Shown: positions 39,814 through 51,418 of the stretch, one piece after another | How positions within the stretch are numbered: the stretch's first letter is position 1 | Layout of the letters: every line of letters begins with the position of its first letter | Source of the DNA: Pantoea sp. | GTDB lineage: Bacteria > Pseudomonadota > Gammaproteobacteria > Enterobacterales > Enterobacteriaceae | Direction: 5' to 3' | DNA: 64,000 nt | Assembly (NCBI RefSeq): GCF_028283705.1 | Contig: NZ_JAPWKD010000021.1 | Location: 1 to 64,000 of the forward strand | Position numbers and translations under genes: made by a program | The notes under the pieces: generated by a model | What the model saw: the letters and a program-made list of their open reading frames with translations, nothing else | Database searches by the model: none | Told to the model about the DNA's origin: nothing

Positions 39814-40695
39814 GTGACCACACTGGAAAATACCATCGGTAATACGCCGTTGATTAAGTTGCAGCGCCTGACGCCTGACAACGGCAGCGAGATCTGGCTA
39901 AAACTGGAAGGTAATAATCCTGCGGGTTCAGTCAAGGATCGTGCCGCCTGGTCGATGATTCATCAGGCGGAACTGCGTGGTGAAATAAAACCGGGTGATA
40001 CGCTGATTGAAGCCACCAGTGGCAACACCGGTATCGCGCTTGCGATGATCGCGGCGATGAAAGGCTATCGTCTGCGCCTGTTGATGCCGGAAAACATGAG
40101 CCAGGAGCGCCAGGACGCGATGCGCGCCTATGGTGCGGAGCTGGTGCTGGTCACACGCGAACAGGGAATGGAAGGGGCGCGTGATTTGGCGCAGGAGATG
40201 GCGGCACGCGGTGAGGGCAGGGTGTTGGATCAGTTCAATAACCCCGATAATCCTCTCGGCCACTATCTCACTACCGGCCCGGAAATCTGGCAGCAGAGCC
40301 AACAACGCATGACCCATTTCGTCTCCAGCATGGGGACGACAGGCACCATCACTGGCGTGGGCCGCTATCTGCGCGAGTCTGCGCCAGCAGTGAAAATTAT
40401 TGGTTTGCAACCGCAGGAAGGCAGCAGCATTCCCGGTATCCGTCGCTGGCCGAGTGCCTATTTGCCCGGTATTTTCCGCCCGGAACTGGTGGATGAAGTG
40501 ATGGATATGACGCAACAGGAAGCGGAAGAGACCATGCGTGCGCTGGCGCGGCGTGAAGGTATTTTCTGTGGTGTCAGTTCTGGCGGTGCGGTAGCCGGGG
40601 CATTGCGTATTGCAGCGGCTCAGCCGGGCAGCGTAGTGGTGGCGATTATTTGTGATCGCGGCGACCGTTACCTCTCCACCGGTGTTTTCCACTAA
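39814..40695 (+). CDS. cysM: CysM, O-acetylserine sulfhydrylase B
   Basis: PLP enzyme that makes cysteine, or S-sulfocysteine when thiosulfate is the sulfur source, from O-acetylserine. The 293-residue protein starts with GTG. PLP-binding Lys41 lies in NNPAGSVKDRAAW, with the substrate loop [12 protein letters not shown] and the phosphate loop SSMGTTGTITGVG. The CysM-type GIRRWP motif near residue 208 separates it from CysK, which is encoded at 46 kb. It is slightly shorter than E. coli CysM (303). Location after cysPTWA suits use of imported thiosulfate. Confidence 0.95.
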   Translation: MTTLENTIGNTPLIKLQRLTPDNGSEIWLKLEGNNPAGSVKDRAAWSMIHQAELRGEIKPGDTLIEATSGNTGIALAMIAAMKGYRLRLLMPENMSQERQDAMRAYGAELVLVTREQGMEGARDLAQEMAARGEGRVLDQFNNPDNPLGHYLTTGPEIWQQSQQRMTHFVSSMGTTGTITGVGRYLRESAPAVKIIGLQPQEGSSIPGIRRWPSAYLPGIFRPELVDEVMDMTQQEAEETMRALARREGIFCGVSSGGAVAGALRIAAAQPGSVVVAIICDRGDRYLSTGVFH

Positions 40696-40719
40696 ACTAT
40701 TCTCTTGCACAAATTCGTT

Positions 40720-40741
40720 GCGCGATAAATCGCGCCGCTAC
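40720..40741 (-). repeat. REP element (single copy)
   Basis: GCGCGAT-AA-ATCGCGC hairpin plus CGCTAC; minus-strand GTAGCGG head. It lies between cysM and the two-component system genes, identical in core to one arm of the doublet at 31.1 kb. Confidence 0.82.
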
Positions 40742-40818
40742 GTAAGGATCGAGTAAAACCGGCTGCGTTCGGGACGAACTCAGGACAAAATAGCGGCAAT
40801 TTTGTACGAGAGATAAAG

Positions 40819-41499
40819 ATGAAAATTCTGCTTGTTGATGACGATTTAGAGCTTGGTACTATGCTGAGCCAATACCTGATTGCGGAAGGCTTTGATGCAC
40901 AACTGGTTTTAACCGGAAGTGCCGGAGTTGAAGGTGCGCTTTCAGGCAATTACACCGCCATGATTCTCGATATCATGCTGCCGGATATGAGTGGAATTGA
41001 TGTGCTGCGCCAGGTGCGTCAGAACAGCCGTCTGCCGGTGATCATGCTGACGGCCAAAGGCGACAATATCGATCGCGTGATTGGTCTGGAGATGGGTGCG
41101 GACGATTATGTACCAAAACCCTGCTACCCGCGTGAACTGGTGGCGCGTCTGCGTGCGGTGCTGCGTCGCTTTGAAGATCAGACGCCGTTGCCCGATAAAA
41201 AAGAAGTGCTGCGCTGGGGCGATTTGAGCCTCAATCCCGCTACCCGTATCACCGAATGGCAGGGCAAAGCTTTTGACCTGACTGCTTCAGAATTCAATCT
41301 GCTCGACCTGCTGATGCGTGCTCCGGATCGTGTGGTATCGAAAGATGAACTGTCCGAGAAAGGGCTGGGCCGTCCGCGTGAAGCTTATGACCGTAGCGTC
41401 GATGTGCATATCAGCAATATTCGTCAAAAGCTGGCGGCGTTAACCGCAGACAACGTCAACATTGAAACCGTGCGCAGTATTGGTTATCGCATTCGATGA
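40819..41499 (+). CDS. OmpR-family response regulator (CpxR-like)
   Basis: 226-residue two-component regulator. The receiver domain has acidic residues DDD at 7-9, phosphoacceptor Asp51 in MILDIMLPDMSG, Thr in VIMLTAKGD and Lys in YVPKPCYPREL. The C-terminal winged helix is of OmpR type (LTASEFNLLDLLMRAPDRVVSKDELSEKGLGRPREAYDRSVDVHISNIRQKL), most like CpxR. The true CpxR is expected elsewhere in the genome, so I leave it unnamed. It overlaps the kinase gene by 4 bases (ATGA). E. coli has no such pair downstream of cysM. Signal and targets are unknown. Confidence 0.88.
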   Translation: MKILLVDDDLELGTMLSQYLIAEGFDAQLVLTGSAGVEGALSGNYTAMILDIMLPDMSGIDVLRQVRQNSRLPVIMLTAKGDNIDRVIGLEMGADDYVPKPCYPRELVARLRAVLRRFEDQTPLPDKKEVLRWGDLSLNPATRITEWQGKAFDLTASEFNLLDLLMRAPDRVVSKDELSEKGLGRPREAYDRSVDVHISNIRQKLAALTADNVNIETVRSIGYRIR

Positions 41500-42857
41500 A
41501 GCAGCACAGCTATCGTGGTCGGATGTTCTGGAAGATCCTGCTGGGCTTCTGGATCGTTTTTGTGATTATCAGCCAGCTGCTGTGGCTCGGTTTTTCCCTC
41601 TCCGGTAATCGCCATGAACCCCCTGAAATCGTGGCGATTCGGCGCATTGTCAATTTGCAGATGGCGTCGGCAGTGTCGGTGCTGGAACGCGGTGGGCCAA
41701 GTTCACTCGACGATATGATGGCTGACTGGGAACCGAATGATCGACAGTTCTTTTCGGTGATTCAGCACAACAAACCGGTCTCAACCCAGAACGCGCCACC
41801 GGAAGGGTTTAATGAACCCTTTCACGGCCCTTTTCCGGATGTGATTGTACGCTGGGTCAAAGGGTCTGACGGCAAAGAGTACGAGCTACGCTACGACGTG
41901 AAAGGCCTGCGTGAGGATAGCTCAATGGGCGTGGGCGGCCCGCGTCGTATCCTGAATATTCCTGAGCCGATGTTTACCTTCGCTGGTGCGTTGGGGCTGC
42001 TGTTTAGCCTGCTGCTGGCGTGGAACCTGACACGTCCGATGCGTCAGCTGCGTGAAGGTTTTGCCCGCGTGAGTAGCGGTGATTTGAGCGTGCGTCTCTA
42101 TCCGGTGATGCGCAAGCGTCATGATGAGTTGTCCAGCGTGGCACAGGATTTTGACGCCATGGTGGAACGACTGGATACGCTGGTGAAAGCGCGTGAGGAG
42201 TTGTTGCATGATATTTCCCACGAATTGCGTTCGCCGCTGGCGCGTCTGCAACTGGCAACCGGTCTGGCGCGCCAGACGCCGGAAAGCGTAGAAACCTCTT
42301 TGAACCGTATCGATGAGGAAGCGCGTCGCCTCGATAAGATGATTGGCGAGTTGCTGACTTTGTCGCGTGCCGAGCACGAAAGCATGCCTGGGGAGCAGTA
42401 TTTTGACCTCACCGGTCTGCTACATGCGGTGGTGACCGATGTCCGCTATGAGGCGCAGATTCCGGGCGTGAAAGTCGATTTTCAGGTTGATGAAAATGCC
42501 GACTATACCGTGCACGGCAATGCGGAGCTGATTCGCCGTGGGGTGGAGAATGTGCTGCGTAACGCGCTGCGTTTCTCCCATCGTGGTCAGCATATACAGG
42601 TGCGTTTGCAGGCGGAGAACCAGTGGCTGGCGATTCGCGTACGCGATCAGGGGCCGGGTGTTGATGATGAGAAGCTTTCCAGTATTTTCGACCCCTTCGT
42701 GCGGGTGAATTCACCGCTGATGGGCAAAGGTTACGGTCTGGGGCTGTCCATCGTTCGTAAGGTGATCCTGGCACATCACGGTGAAGTGCAGGCGGTTAAT
42801 CGCCCGGAAGGGGGCCTGGAACTGACGTTGAAGTTGCCACGCTGGAAGCAGAATTGA
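41496..42857 (+). CDS. Sensor histidine kinase (CpxA-like), partner of the preceding regulator
   Basis: 453-residue membrane kinase. It has membrane segments at about 11-33 and 158-177 with a periplasmic sensor domain of about 120 residues between them. Then come HAMP (RPMRQLREGFARVSSGDLSVRL), the HisKA domain with phospho-His242 in HDISHELRSPLARLQLATGL, and the ATPase domain with N box (NVLRNALRFS), DQGPGVDD and GKGYGLGLSI. The kinase core resembles CpxA, while the sensor region is not recognised. The start overlaps the regulator stop. A strong bidirectional terminator follows. Confidence 0.88.
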   Translation: MKQHSYRGRMFWKILLGFWIVFVIISQLLWLGFSLSGNRHEPPEIVAIRRIVNLQMASAVSVLERGGPSSLDDMMADWEPNDRQFFSVIQHNKPVSTQNAPPEGFNEPFHGPFPDVIVRWVKGSDGKEYELRYDVKGLREDSSMGVGGPRRILNIPEPMFTFAGALGLLFSLLLAWNLTRPMRQLREGFARVSSGDLSVRLYPVMRKRHDELSSVAQDFDAMVERLDTLVKAREELLHDISHELRSPLARLQLATGLARQTPESVETSLNRIDEEARRLDKMIGELLTLSRAEHESMPGEQYFDLTGLLHAVVTDVRYEAQIPGVKVDFQVDENADYTVHGNAELIRRGVENVLRNALRFSHRGQHIQVRLQAENQWLAIRVRDQGPGVDDEKLSSIFDPFVRVNSPLMGKGYGLGLSIVRKVILAHHGEVQAVNRPEGGLELTLKLPRWKQN

Positions 42858-42871
42858 GTGGCTGTTAAATA

Positions 42872-42898
42872 AAAACGGCACCCATTGGGTGCCGTTTT
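42872..42898. terminator. Bidirectional terminator between the kinase gene and crr
   Basis: Perfect 12-bp stem AAAACGGCACCC/GGGTGCCGTTTT with a 3-nt loop between convergent genes. Confidence 0.93.
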
Positions 42899-42915
42899 AC
42901 TATCCAGACTGCGAA

Positions 42916-43419
42916 TTATTTCTTGATGCGAATCACCGGGGTTTCACCCACGGTAACCGGACCAGAGAGTTTGATCAGGTCTTTGATCTCATCCATGTTA
43001 GAGATCACAACCGGCGTCAGCGTGGACTTTGCTTTCTCTTCCAGCAGCGGCAGATCAAATTCGATCACCACGTCGCCTTTTTTCACTTTCTGGCCTTCTT
43101 CAGCGATACGTTTGAAGCCTTCACCTTTCAGTTCAACCGTGTCGATACCGAAGTGGACAAACAGCTCGATGCCGTTGTCAGACTCGATTGAAAATGCGTG
43201 GTTAGTCTCGAAAATTTTGCCGATAGTCCCATCAACCGGGGCAACCATTTTGTTGCCTGAGGGTTTGATGGCGATACCGTCACCGACAATTTTCTCCGCG
43301 AATACCACATCTGGTACGTCTTCAATATTCACGATTTCGCCTGACAGAGGCGCTACGATTTCAATAGTTCCGGAAGCGCTTTCTGTTTTGTCGCCAAAAA
43401 GTTTAGAAAACAAACCCAT
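42916..43419 (-). CDS. crr: PTS glucose-specific enzyme IIA
   Basis: Cytoplasmic phosphocarrier for glucose uptake and the central signal of carbon catabolite repression. The 167-residue protein is two residues shorter than E. coli IIA-Glc because of a change near residue 10-16; the rest is nearly identical. Active-site His89 lies in [12 protein letters not shown] and its partner His74 in [10 protein letters not shown]. It is the last gene of ptsH-ptsI-crr and follows ptsI after about 40 bases. An internal promoter in ptsI is known in E. coli but was not assessed here. Confidence 0.97.
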   Translation of the reverse strand: MGLFSKLFGDKTESASGTIEIVAPLSGEIVNIEDVPDVVFAEKIVGDGIAIKPSGNKMVAPVDGTIGKIFETNHAFSIESDNGIELFVHFGIDTVELKGEGFKRIAEEGQKVKKGDVVIEFDLPLLEEKAKSTLTPVVISNMDEIKDLIKLSGPVTVGETPVIRIKK

Positions 43420-43461
43420 GATCTTCTCCTAAGCAGTAATTTGGGGCCAGCGTCTCGCGGA

Positions 43462-45189
43462 TCAGCAGAGTGTTTTTTCTTTGATGAACTTGTTAACCAG
43501 GCTCATCAAATCATCTGCTGTGGGTTGAGCCAGAGCCTGCTCCGCCAATGCCTTCGCATCTTCAAAATTGGTATTACGAATAATTTTCTTGATGCTCGGG
43601 ATTGAAATGGCACTCATGCTGAATTCGTCCAGCCCCATTCCCAGTAACAGTAGTGTAGCACGTTCATCACCAGCCAGCTCACCACACATGCCGGTCCATT
43701 TCCCTTCGGCATGTGATGCATCGATCACTTGCTTGATGAGGCCCAGAACGGAAGGCGACATTGGGTTATAGAGGTGAGAAATCAAATCATTACCACGATC
43801 GACCGCCAGAGTATACTGCGTCAGGTCGTTTGTCCCAATACTGAAGAAATCGACTTCTTTCGCCAGATGGCGGGCAATCACTGCGGAAGCCGGTGTTTCT
43901 ACCATGATGCCCATCTCGATGGTTTCATCAAAGGCTTTACCTTCCTCACGCAGCTGCGCTTTCAGCATGTCCAGTTCTGCTTTCAGGAAGCGAACTTCTT
44001 CCACGGAAATGATCATCGGGAACATGATGCGCAGTTTGCCAAACGAAGAGGCACGCAGGATCGCGCGCAGCTGGGCGTGCAGAATCTCTTTGCGGTCCAT
44101 GGCGATACGAATCGCACGCCAGCCGAGGAACGGGTTTTCTTCTTTCGGCAGGTCCATGTAGGGCAGATCTTTGTCGCCACCGATATCCATGGTACGGACG
44201 ATGACGGCCTGTGAGCCCATGGCTTCAGCCACGGCTTTGTAAGCCTGGAACTGTTCTTCTTCAGTCGGCAGTGAATCGCGGTCCATAAACAGGAACTCGG
44301 TACGATACAGGCCCACACCTTCGGCACCGTTACGCTCGGCACCGGCTACATCACGGACAGTACCGATGTTGGCGCACACTTCAACCTGATGACCATCCAG
44401 CGTGATCGCCGGCAGATCTTTCAGTTTCGCCAGTTCATGTTTTTCAGACAAATATTGCGTCTGGATGGCTTTCAGCTCTTCCAGTACGTCTGCTGTCGGG
44501 TTGATGTAAACTTTGTTGTTTACGCCATCCAGAATCAGAAAATCGCCATTGTTCACCGTGGTGGTCACGCTACCGGTGCCAACAATCGCAGGCAGTTCGA
44601 GAGAACGCGCCATGATGGAGGTGTGAGAGGTGCGGCCACCGAGATCGGTGATAAAGCCCAGTACCTTTTTCAGGTTCAGCTGCGCGGTTTCTGATGGTGT
44701 CAGATCTTTCGCCACCAGAATGGATTCTTCTTCGATGGCGCTCAGGTCAACGATGTGCAGGCCAAGGATGTTTTGCAGCAGGCGTTTACCGATGTCACGT
44801 ACGTCAGCCGCACGTTCTTTCAGGTATTCGTCATCCAGTTCTTCCAGCGCTTTCGCCTGGCCTTCAATGACGGAGTGGGCAGCAGCATCAGCAGTCGCGC
44901 GATCTTTCTTGATCAGGTCGATGATTTCCTGCTCCAGCTCTTCGTCTTCCAGCAGCATGATGTGACCTTCAAAGATCGCCGCTTTTTCTTCACCGAAGGT
45001 TTCACCGGCTTTGATTTTGATGGCTTCGAGCTGAGAAGCAGCTTTGCTGCGTCCATCAAGGAAGCGCTGTACTTCCTGCTCAACCTGGTCATCAGAAATC
45101 TTTTTACGGTTGATGACGATCTCATCTTCCTTCAGCAGCAGTGCTTTGCCGAAAGCGATACCCGGTGATGCTAAAATGCCTGAAATCAT
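43462..45189 (-). CDS. ptsI: PTS enzyme I
   Basis: Phosphoenolpyruvate-protein phosphotransferase that starts the PTS relay by phosphorylating HPr. It is 575 residues from the ATG at 45189 ([17 protein letters not shown]), identical in length to E. coli; AAGG lies just upstream. Phospho-His189 sits in [14 protein letters not shown], and the PEP-binding Cys lies in [11 protein letters not shown] near residue 502. Domains are HPr-binding, phosphohistidine swivel, then the C-terminal TIM barrel. The frame is open further upstream but unsupported. Confidence 0.97.
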   Translation of the reverse strand: MISGILASPGIAFGKALLLKEDEIVINRKKISDDQVEQEVQRFLDGRSKAASQLEAIKIKAGETFGEEKAAIFEGHIMLLEDEELEQEIIDLIKKDRATADAAAHSVIEGQAKALEELDDEYLKERAADVRDIGKRLLQNILGLHIVDLSAIEEESILVAKDLTPSETAQLNLKKVLGFITDLGGRTSHTSIMARSLELPAIVGTGSVTTTVNNGDFLILDGVNNKVYINPTADVLEELKAIQTQYLSEKHELAKLKDLPAITLDGHQVEVCANIGTVRDVAGAERNGAEGVGLYRTEFLFMDRDSLPTEEEQFQAYKAVAEAMGSQAVIVRTMDIGGDKDLPYMDLPKEENPFLGWRAIRIAMDRKEILHAQLRAILRASSFGKLRIMFPMIISVEEVRFLKAELDMLKAQLREEGKAFDETIEMGIMVETPASAVIARHLAKEVDFFSIGTNDLTQYTLAVDRGNDLISHLYNPMSPSVLGLIKQVIDASHAEGKWTGMCGELAGDERATLLLLGMGLDEFSMSAISIPSIKKIIRNTNFEDAKALAEQALAQPTADDLMSLVNKFIKEKTLC

Positions 45190-45271
45190 AACTCTACCTT
45201 TATAATCACGATGGCTCGTTGACCCGATGCATTGCCATTGTCGCGGATAAGTCAATCTACGGAAGCAATAA

Positions 45272-45290
45272 CGCGGACAGGTTGTCCGCG
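45272..45290. other. Hairpin in the ptsH-ptsI spacer
   Basis: CGCGGACA-GGT-TGTCCGCG in the 159-base gap. No T tract follows on the minus strand, so an mRNA-stabilising or attenuating stem is more likely than a terminator. Confidence 0.5.
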
Positions 45291-45348
45291 ATCAAGATGT
45301 TTGCACTCAATGGGGCAAAGGAGTCGGTTTAGTTACAAACTGAGCGGA

Positions 45349-45606
45349 TTACTCCAGCTCAGCCATCAGTTTTACCAGGTGTTCAACCGCTTGCTGCTCA
45401 TCTTCACCTTCGGCAGACAGCGTAACAACCGTACCCTGAGTGAGACCCAGTGTCTGCAGTTTGAACAAGCTTTTCGCGCTGGCGGATTTGCCATTGGAAG
45501 TCACGGTGATTTCTGACTGGAAAGCCTTGGCTTCTTTAACGAACTGAGCTGCAGGACGAGTGTGGAGGCCGTTCGGTGCGGTAATGGTAACTTCTTGCTG
45601 GAACAT
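45349..45606 (-). CDS. ptsH: HPr phosphocarrier protein
   Basis: 85-residue phosphocarrier passing phosphate from enzyme I to sugar-specific IIA proteins. Phospho-His15 is in [18 protein letters not shown] and the regulatory-type Ser46 in SAKSLFKLQ. It is first in the ptsHI-crr operon, and its length is exact for the family. A candidate Cra operator lies about 210 bases upstream. Confidence 0.97.
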   Translation of the reverse strand: MFQQEVTITAPNGLHTRPAAQFVKEAKAFQSEITVTSNGKSASAKSLFKLQTLGLTQGTVVTLSAEGEDEQQAVEHLVKLMAELE

Positions 45607-45945
45607 TCTATTTCCCCAACTTTATCAGGTTTGGTGTTATGGATCTAAAGTCTAGCCTGGAGCCGTAACTTTAGCCTGTGTAGGTGCGCGGGTCAGGCAT
45701 CACAGATGACCAAAAAATGCGCATGAATGAGAGCGTCATTTCAGGTGAAGGATCAAAAGCAGAGATGATCGCTCCATCTGCCCATTATGCCGTGATTCGC
45801 CGTATCGCCAAATCAGTAAATCGATTCAGCTTGATCCACTTCAAAGCCCGATTAATTTCAGGCATCGAAATAATTGGCTGCTTAAATACCAGACCCTCGT
45901 CACTGAAAGCAATCTGCCAGGTGGTAAAAGTGAGATCTGAGCCAC
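45607..45945 (-). promoter_or_regulatory. ptsH: ptsH upstream region with candidate Cra (FruR) site
   Basis: 339 bases with no gene. On the minus strand GCTGAATCGATTTA at 45817-45830 matches the Cra consensus (TGAAWCG-type palindrome) at most positions. Cra is known to act on ptsH in E. coli, so this is plausible. No clear CRP site or -10/-35 pair could be settled by eye. Confidence 0.4.
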
Positions 45946-45973
45946 AAAAAAGCACCCATTCGGGTGCTTTTTT
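45946..45973 (-). terminator. cysK terminator
   Basis: 12-bp stem AAAAAAGCACCC/GGGTGCTTTTTT, loop ATTC. It lies 22 bases after the cysK stop and is symmetrical enough to work in both directions. Confidence 0.92.
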
Positions 45974-45995
45974 CGCCACTTTCAGACTTTGACCG

Positions 45996-46967
45996 TCACT
46001 GTTGCAGCTCTTTTTCGGTGAACAGATCAGCAAAAAGCGCAGTGCTAAGGTAACGCTCGCCAGAGGACGGCAGGATCACCACAATGTTTTTGTTGGCGAA
46101 TGCTTCGTCTTCCTGCAACTTCAGCGCGGCGGCGACGGCTGCACCTGAGGAGATACCGGCGAGGATGCCTTCTTCTTCCATCAGACGACGTGCGGTGCTG
46201 ATCGCTTCGTCATTGGTGATGGCAACAACCCGGTCAACCAGTTTCAGGTCAAGGTTACCTGGGATGAAGCCAGCACCGATACCCTGAATTTTGTGCGGAC
46301 CCGGTTTGATCTCTTCACCAGCCAGCGCCTGAGCGATTACCGGGGAATCGGTGGGTTCGACTGCCACCGAAATCAGGTCTTTCTTCCCTTTGGTGTTTTT
46401 GATGTAGCGGCTGACACCGGTCAGCGTGCCGCCAGTACCGACACCGGCGATAAACACGTCCACGGCACCATCGGTATCTTCCCAGATCTCCGGGCCGGTG
46501 GTTTTTTCATGGATTTCCGGGTTAGCCGGGTTGCTGAACTGCTGCAGCAGGACAAATTTATCCGGGTCGCCGGCAACAATCTCTTCCGCTTTGGCGATGG
46601 CACCTTTCATGCCTTTCGCACCTTCGGTCAATACCAGATTGGCACCCAGCGCTTTCAAAAGTTTACGACGTTCGATCGACATGGTTTCCGGCATGGTCAG
46701 CGTCAGCTTGTAACCACGCGCGGCTGCCACATAGGCCAGGGCAATACCGGTGTTACCGCTGGTGGGTTCAACCAGTTCTACGCCAGGTTTCAGGATGCCG
46801 CGTTTTTCTGCGTCCCAAATCATATTGGCACCGATACGGCATTTGACGCTGAAGCTCGGGTTACGGGACTCGACCTTCGCCAGAATGCGGCCGTTACCGA
46901 TGCGGTTCAGTCGAACCAGCGGCGTATGACCAATTGTCAGCGAGTTGTCTTCATAGATCTTACTCAT
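45996..46967 (-). CDS. cysK: CysK, O-acetylserine sulfhydrylase A
   Basis: Main PLP enzyme joining sulfide and O-acetylserine to make cysteine. It is 323 residues, the same as E. coli. PLP Lys42 lies in [17 protein letters not shown], with [11 protein letters not shown] and the [12 protein letters not shown] phosphate loop. The N-terminus [20 protein letters not shown] is typical for CysK. It follows cysZ in the same direction with a 140-base gap. CysB-dependent control is usual; the gap holds an AT-rich TATATAGATATA stretch that may be part of the promoter. Confidence 0.97.
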   Translation of the reverse strand: MSKIYEDNSLTIGHTPLVRLNRIGNGRILAKVESRNPSFSVKCRIGANMIWDAEKRGILKPGVELVEPTSGNTGIALAYVAAARGYKLTLTMPETMSIERRKLLKALGANLVLTEGAKGMKGAIAKAEEIVAGDPDKFVLLQQFSNPANPEIHEKTTGPEIWEDTDGAVDVFIAGVGTGGTLTGVSRYIKNTKGKKDLISVAVEPTDSPVIAQALAGEEIKPGPHKIQGIGAGFIPGNLDLKLVDRVVAITNDEAISTARRLMEEEGILAGISSGAAVAAALKLQEDEAFANKNIVVILPSSGERYLSTALFADLFTEKELQQ

Positions 46968-47107
46968 AGCTCGTCCTTAACTGTATGAAATATTGGGAAC
47001 CCTCAGAGCATACCTTTTCTGCCTGAGTGCGGAAGGAAAGAAATCGTATATCTATATAGCCCACAACCATAAGCCCCATGCAAAAAAGCATAAGGCTCTT
47101 TGATGGA

Positions 47108-47866
47108 TTAATGACGCTGATGTTGCAGGCGATAACGATCCACCCACATTGCCGTGGCACCACATACGGCGACCGGCATAATGGCCAGATTGACAATCGG
47201 GATCATGGTGAACAGGCTCACCAGCGCACCAAACTGCATATTGGCGGTTTTATGCTGGCGTAACGCACTGCGCATGCGGGCAAAACTCACTTTGTGGTTA
47301 TCAAAGGGATAATCGCAGTATTGCACTGACAACATCCAGGCGCTGAACAGGAACCATAAAAGTGGTGCCACGGTTTGACCAAAGCCCGGGATAAAGTGGA
47401 GCAACAGTAGACCAAATGCGCGTGGCAAATAGTAACCCAGCTTCTGTATTTCACGTTTCATGATGCGTGGGACGTCTTTCAGCATGGCGACCCAGCCGCT
47501 ATCGGGCAGCGGATTCCCGGTTAAACGTCCTTCCAATTGCTCCGCCAGCAGGCCACAAAAGGGGGCAGCAATTAAGTTGGCAATGGTGGAGAAGAAGTAA
47601 CTGAATATCAGCACAATCGAAATCACGGTCAGTGGCCATAGCAGATAGCTGAGCCACTGTAGCCAGTCTGGAATGTGCGCCATGAATTGCGGAATCCAAA
47701 GCCCGAGGCGCTTAAACAGCCAGATAAAGGCACCACCCAGCAGCAGAATGTTGACCAGCAGGGGGATAATGACGTAACGGCGAATGCCAGGCAGACGCAC
47801 CAGTTTCCATCCCTCGGCGAAGTAATGGATACCATTAAATGATGAGACCGAATTCTCAGCGGGCAT
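47108..47866 (-). CDS. cysZ: CysZ, sulfate permease
   Basis: Inner-membrane protein that admits sulfate for cysteine synthesis. The 252-residue protein (E. coli 253) has about four long hydrophobic segments and the family stretches [22 protein letters not shown] and [22 protein letters not shown] start at the ATG at 47866; GGAG lies 11 bases upstream, somewhat far. An upstream TTG at 47899 is unlikely. It sits between cysK and divergent zipA, as in E. coli. Confidence 0.93.
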   Translation of the reverse strand: MPAENSVSSFNGIHYFAEGWKLVRLPGIRRYVIIPLLVNILLLGGAFIWLFKRLGLWIPQFMAHIPDWLQWLSYLLWPLTVISIVLIFSYFFSTIANLIAAPFCGLLAEQLEGRLTGNPLPDSGWVAMLKDVPRIMKREIQKLGYYLPRAFGLLLLHFIPGFGQTVAPLLWFLFSAWMLSVQYCDYPFDNHKVSFARMRSALRQHKTANMQFGALVSLFTMIPIVNLAIMPVAVCGATAMWVDRYRLQHQRH

Positions 47867-48094
47867 AACGGGTCTTTCTCCATATGTGTGCGGGCGCAAA
47901 CATCATAACCTGGCTTTTCCTGGCTTTTTATCGGCAACCGGGGCGCTTTGTGCGAAAAAACAGCAAAAAAGCGTGGGGGAGCTATCTTATTTGTCAGAAA
48001 ATACTGCACAGACTTGCACTTGTGTAGCTGGGCAAATACAGTTAGAGGGTAAAGTTTGCCGTGGTGGCAAGGTATTGGAACAACAGAGAATACA

Positions 48095-49075
48095 ATGATG
48101 CAGGATTTGCGTCTGATATTAATCGTTGTTGGCGCGATCGCCATAATAGCGCTGCTACTTCACGGACTGTGGACCAGCCGTAAAGAGCGCTCTTCTGTGT
48201 TTCGCGATCGCCCGCACAAACGTCTGAAACAACGCGAAGAAGCGGATGATGATCTGCTGAGCGACGATGATGAAGGCGTCGGCGAAGTTCGTGTTCGTCG
48301 CGATCATGACACGCACGATGAACCTGAGTTTGGCGGCTATCCGGATAATAAGCCTGCCAGCGCGCCGCGTGCGCCGGAACCTGTTCGTCAGCCTGCACCG
48401 CGTCAGGAAGCGCCAGTCGCGCGTGATCCGCTGTTTGATGCGGAGCCTGAAGTGCGCCAGCAGCCTGAGACGCCGGTAGCACCAGTGGCACGGCCGGCAC
48501 CGCAGCCTCAGCCGATTCAGGCCGATCCGTTGCTGGATCAGGATCCGCTCGCCGCCACACAACCGGCACCTGAATTCCAGGCTGCTGAACAACCTGAGCC
48601 GCATGCAGCTGCGCCGGTTGCCCATGAAGAAAAACAGCCGCAGCCTGCTGCAGCTGGCAGTAAGAAAGAAGCAGTGCTGGTACTGCATGTTGCTGCCCAT
48701 ACGGGTGGCGTACTGAATGGTGAAGCGTTGTTGCAGGGAATTCTGCAGGCAGGCTTCCAGTTCGGTGAAATGAATATTTTCCATCGCCACCTCAGCCCGG
48801 CAGGCAGTGGTCCGGTGTTGTTTAGCCTGGCCAATATGGTGAAGCCTGGATCGTTCAATCCGGATGAGATGGGCGATTTCAGCACCCCTGGCGTTTCTAT
48901 CTTTATGATGGTGCCTTCTTACGGGGATGCGAACCAGAACTTCAAACTGATGCTGCAATCTGCGCAACGCATCGCGGATGACGTGGGTGGCGTGGTGCTG
49001 GATGATGAGCGTCGTATGATGACGCCGCAAAAGCTGGAAACCTACAAAGCGCGTATTCGTGAGGTTATCGGCTGA
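48095..49075 (+). CDS. zipA: ZipA, cell-division protein
   Basis: Bitopic inner-membrane protein that tethers FtsZ to the membrane at the division site. The 326-residue protein has one N-terminal membrane segment ([21 protein letters not shown]), a charged stretch, a Pro/Gln/Ala-rich flexible linker (about 85-190) and a C-terminal FtsZ-binding domain (about 195-326: [14 protein letters not shown]...[24 protein letters not shown]). The start at 48095 matches E. coli. Divergent from cysZ; followed by ligA. Confidence 0.95.
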   Translation: MMQDLRLILIVVGAIAIIALLLHGLWTSRKERSSVFRDRPHKRLKQREEADDDLLSDDDEGVGEVRVRRDHDTHDEPEFGGYPDNKPASAPRAPEPVRQPAPRQEAPVARDPLFDAEPEVRQQPETPVAPVARPAPQPQPIQADPLLDQDPLAATQPAPEFQAAEQPEPHAAAPVAHEEKQPQPAAAGSKKEAVLVLHVAAHTGGVLNGEALLQGILQAGFQFGEMNIFHRHLSPAGSGPVLFSLANMVKPGSFNPDEMGDFSTPGVSIFMMVPSYGDANQNFKLMLQSAQRIADDVGGVVLDDERRMMTPQKLETYKARIREVIG

Positions 49076-49109
49076 TAACCTGCACAGGCGTTAAAAAATC
49101 TCTACTTAT

Positions 49110-49134
49110 AACCCCCGCCTGTCGGGGGTTTTTT
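49110..49134 (+). terminator. zipA-ligA terminator
   Basis: AACCCCCG/CGGGGGTT stem, 5-nt loop, then TTTTTT. It ends 16 bases before the ligA start, so it may attenuate read-through into ligA. Confidence 0.88.
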
Positions 49135-49143
49135 ATCGGATGA

Positions 49144-51168
<2,025 letters not shown>

Positions 51169-51169
51169 T

Positions 51170-51388
51170 ATGGAAAAGCAGCAGCTGATTGAGATCGCCA
51201 ACACGCCGATGCCATTTGGCAAATACAAAGGCAGAATGCTGATCGACCTGCCAGAGCCGTATCTGTTGTGGTTTGCCCGTGGCGGTGAGTTTCCCGCCGG
51301 TAAACTCGGGGAGCTGATGCAGATAACGCTGGCGATCAAGATCGAAGGACTGGAAGGTCTGGTGAAGCCGCTGAAACGCAGTGAATAA
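51170..51388 (+). CDS. ypeB: YpeB, DUF3820 small protein
   Basis: 72-residue protein of unknown function with the DUF3820 pattern MPFGKYKGRMLIDLPEPYLLWFARGGEFPAGKLGELM. The GKYKG and LPxxYLxW motif also appears in some exonuclease-like proteins, but no activity is known. It begins one base after the ligA stop and ends before a strong terminator. E. coli has ypeB at the same place. Confidence 0.9.
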   Translation: MEKQQLIEIANTPMPFGKYKGRMLIDLPEPYLLWFARGGEFPAGKLGELMQITLAIKIEGLEGLVKPLKRSE

Positions 51389-51394
51389 AAGAAC

Positions 51395-51417
51395 AAGGCC
51401 CGCATGCGGGCCTTTTT
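51395..51417. terminator. ypeB/yfeH bidirectional terminator
   Basis: Palindrome AAGGCCCGCATGCGGGCCTT followed by TTT, between convergent genes. Confidence 0.9.
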
Positions 51418-51418
51418 A

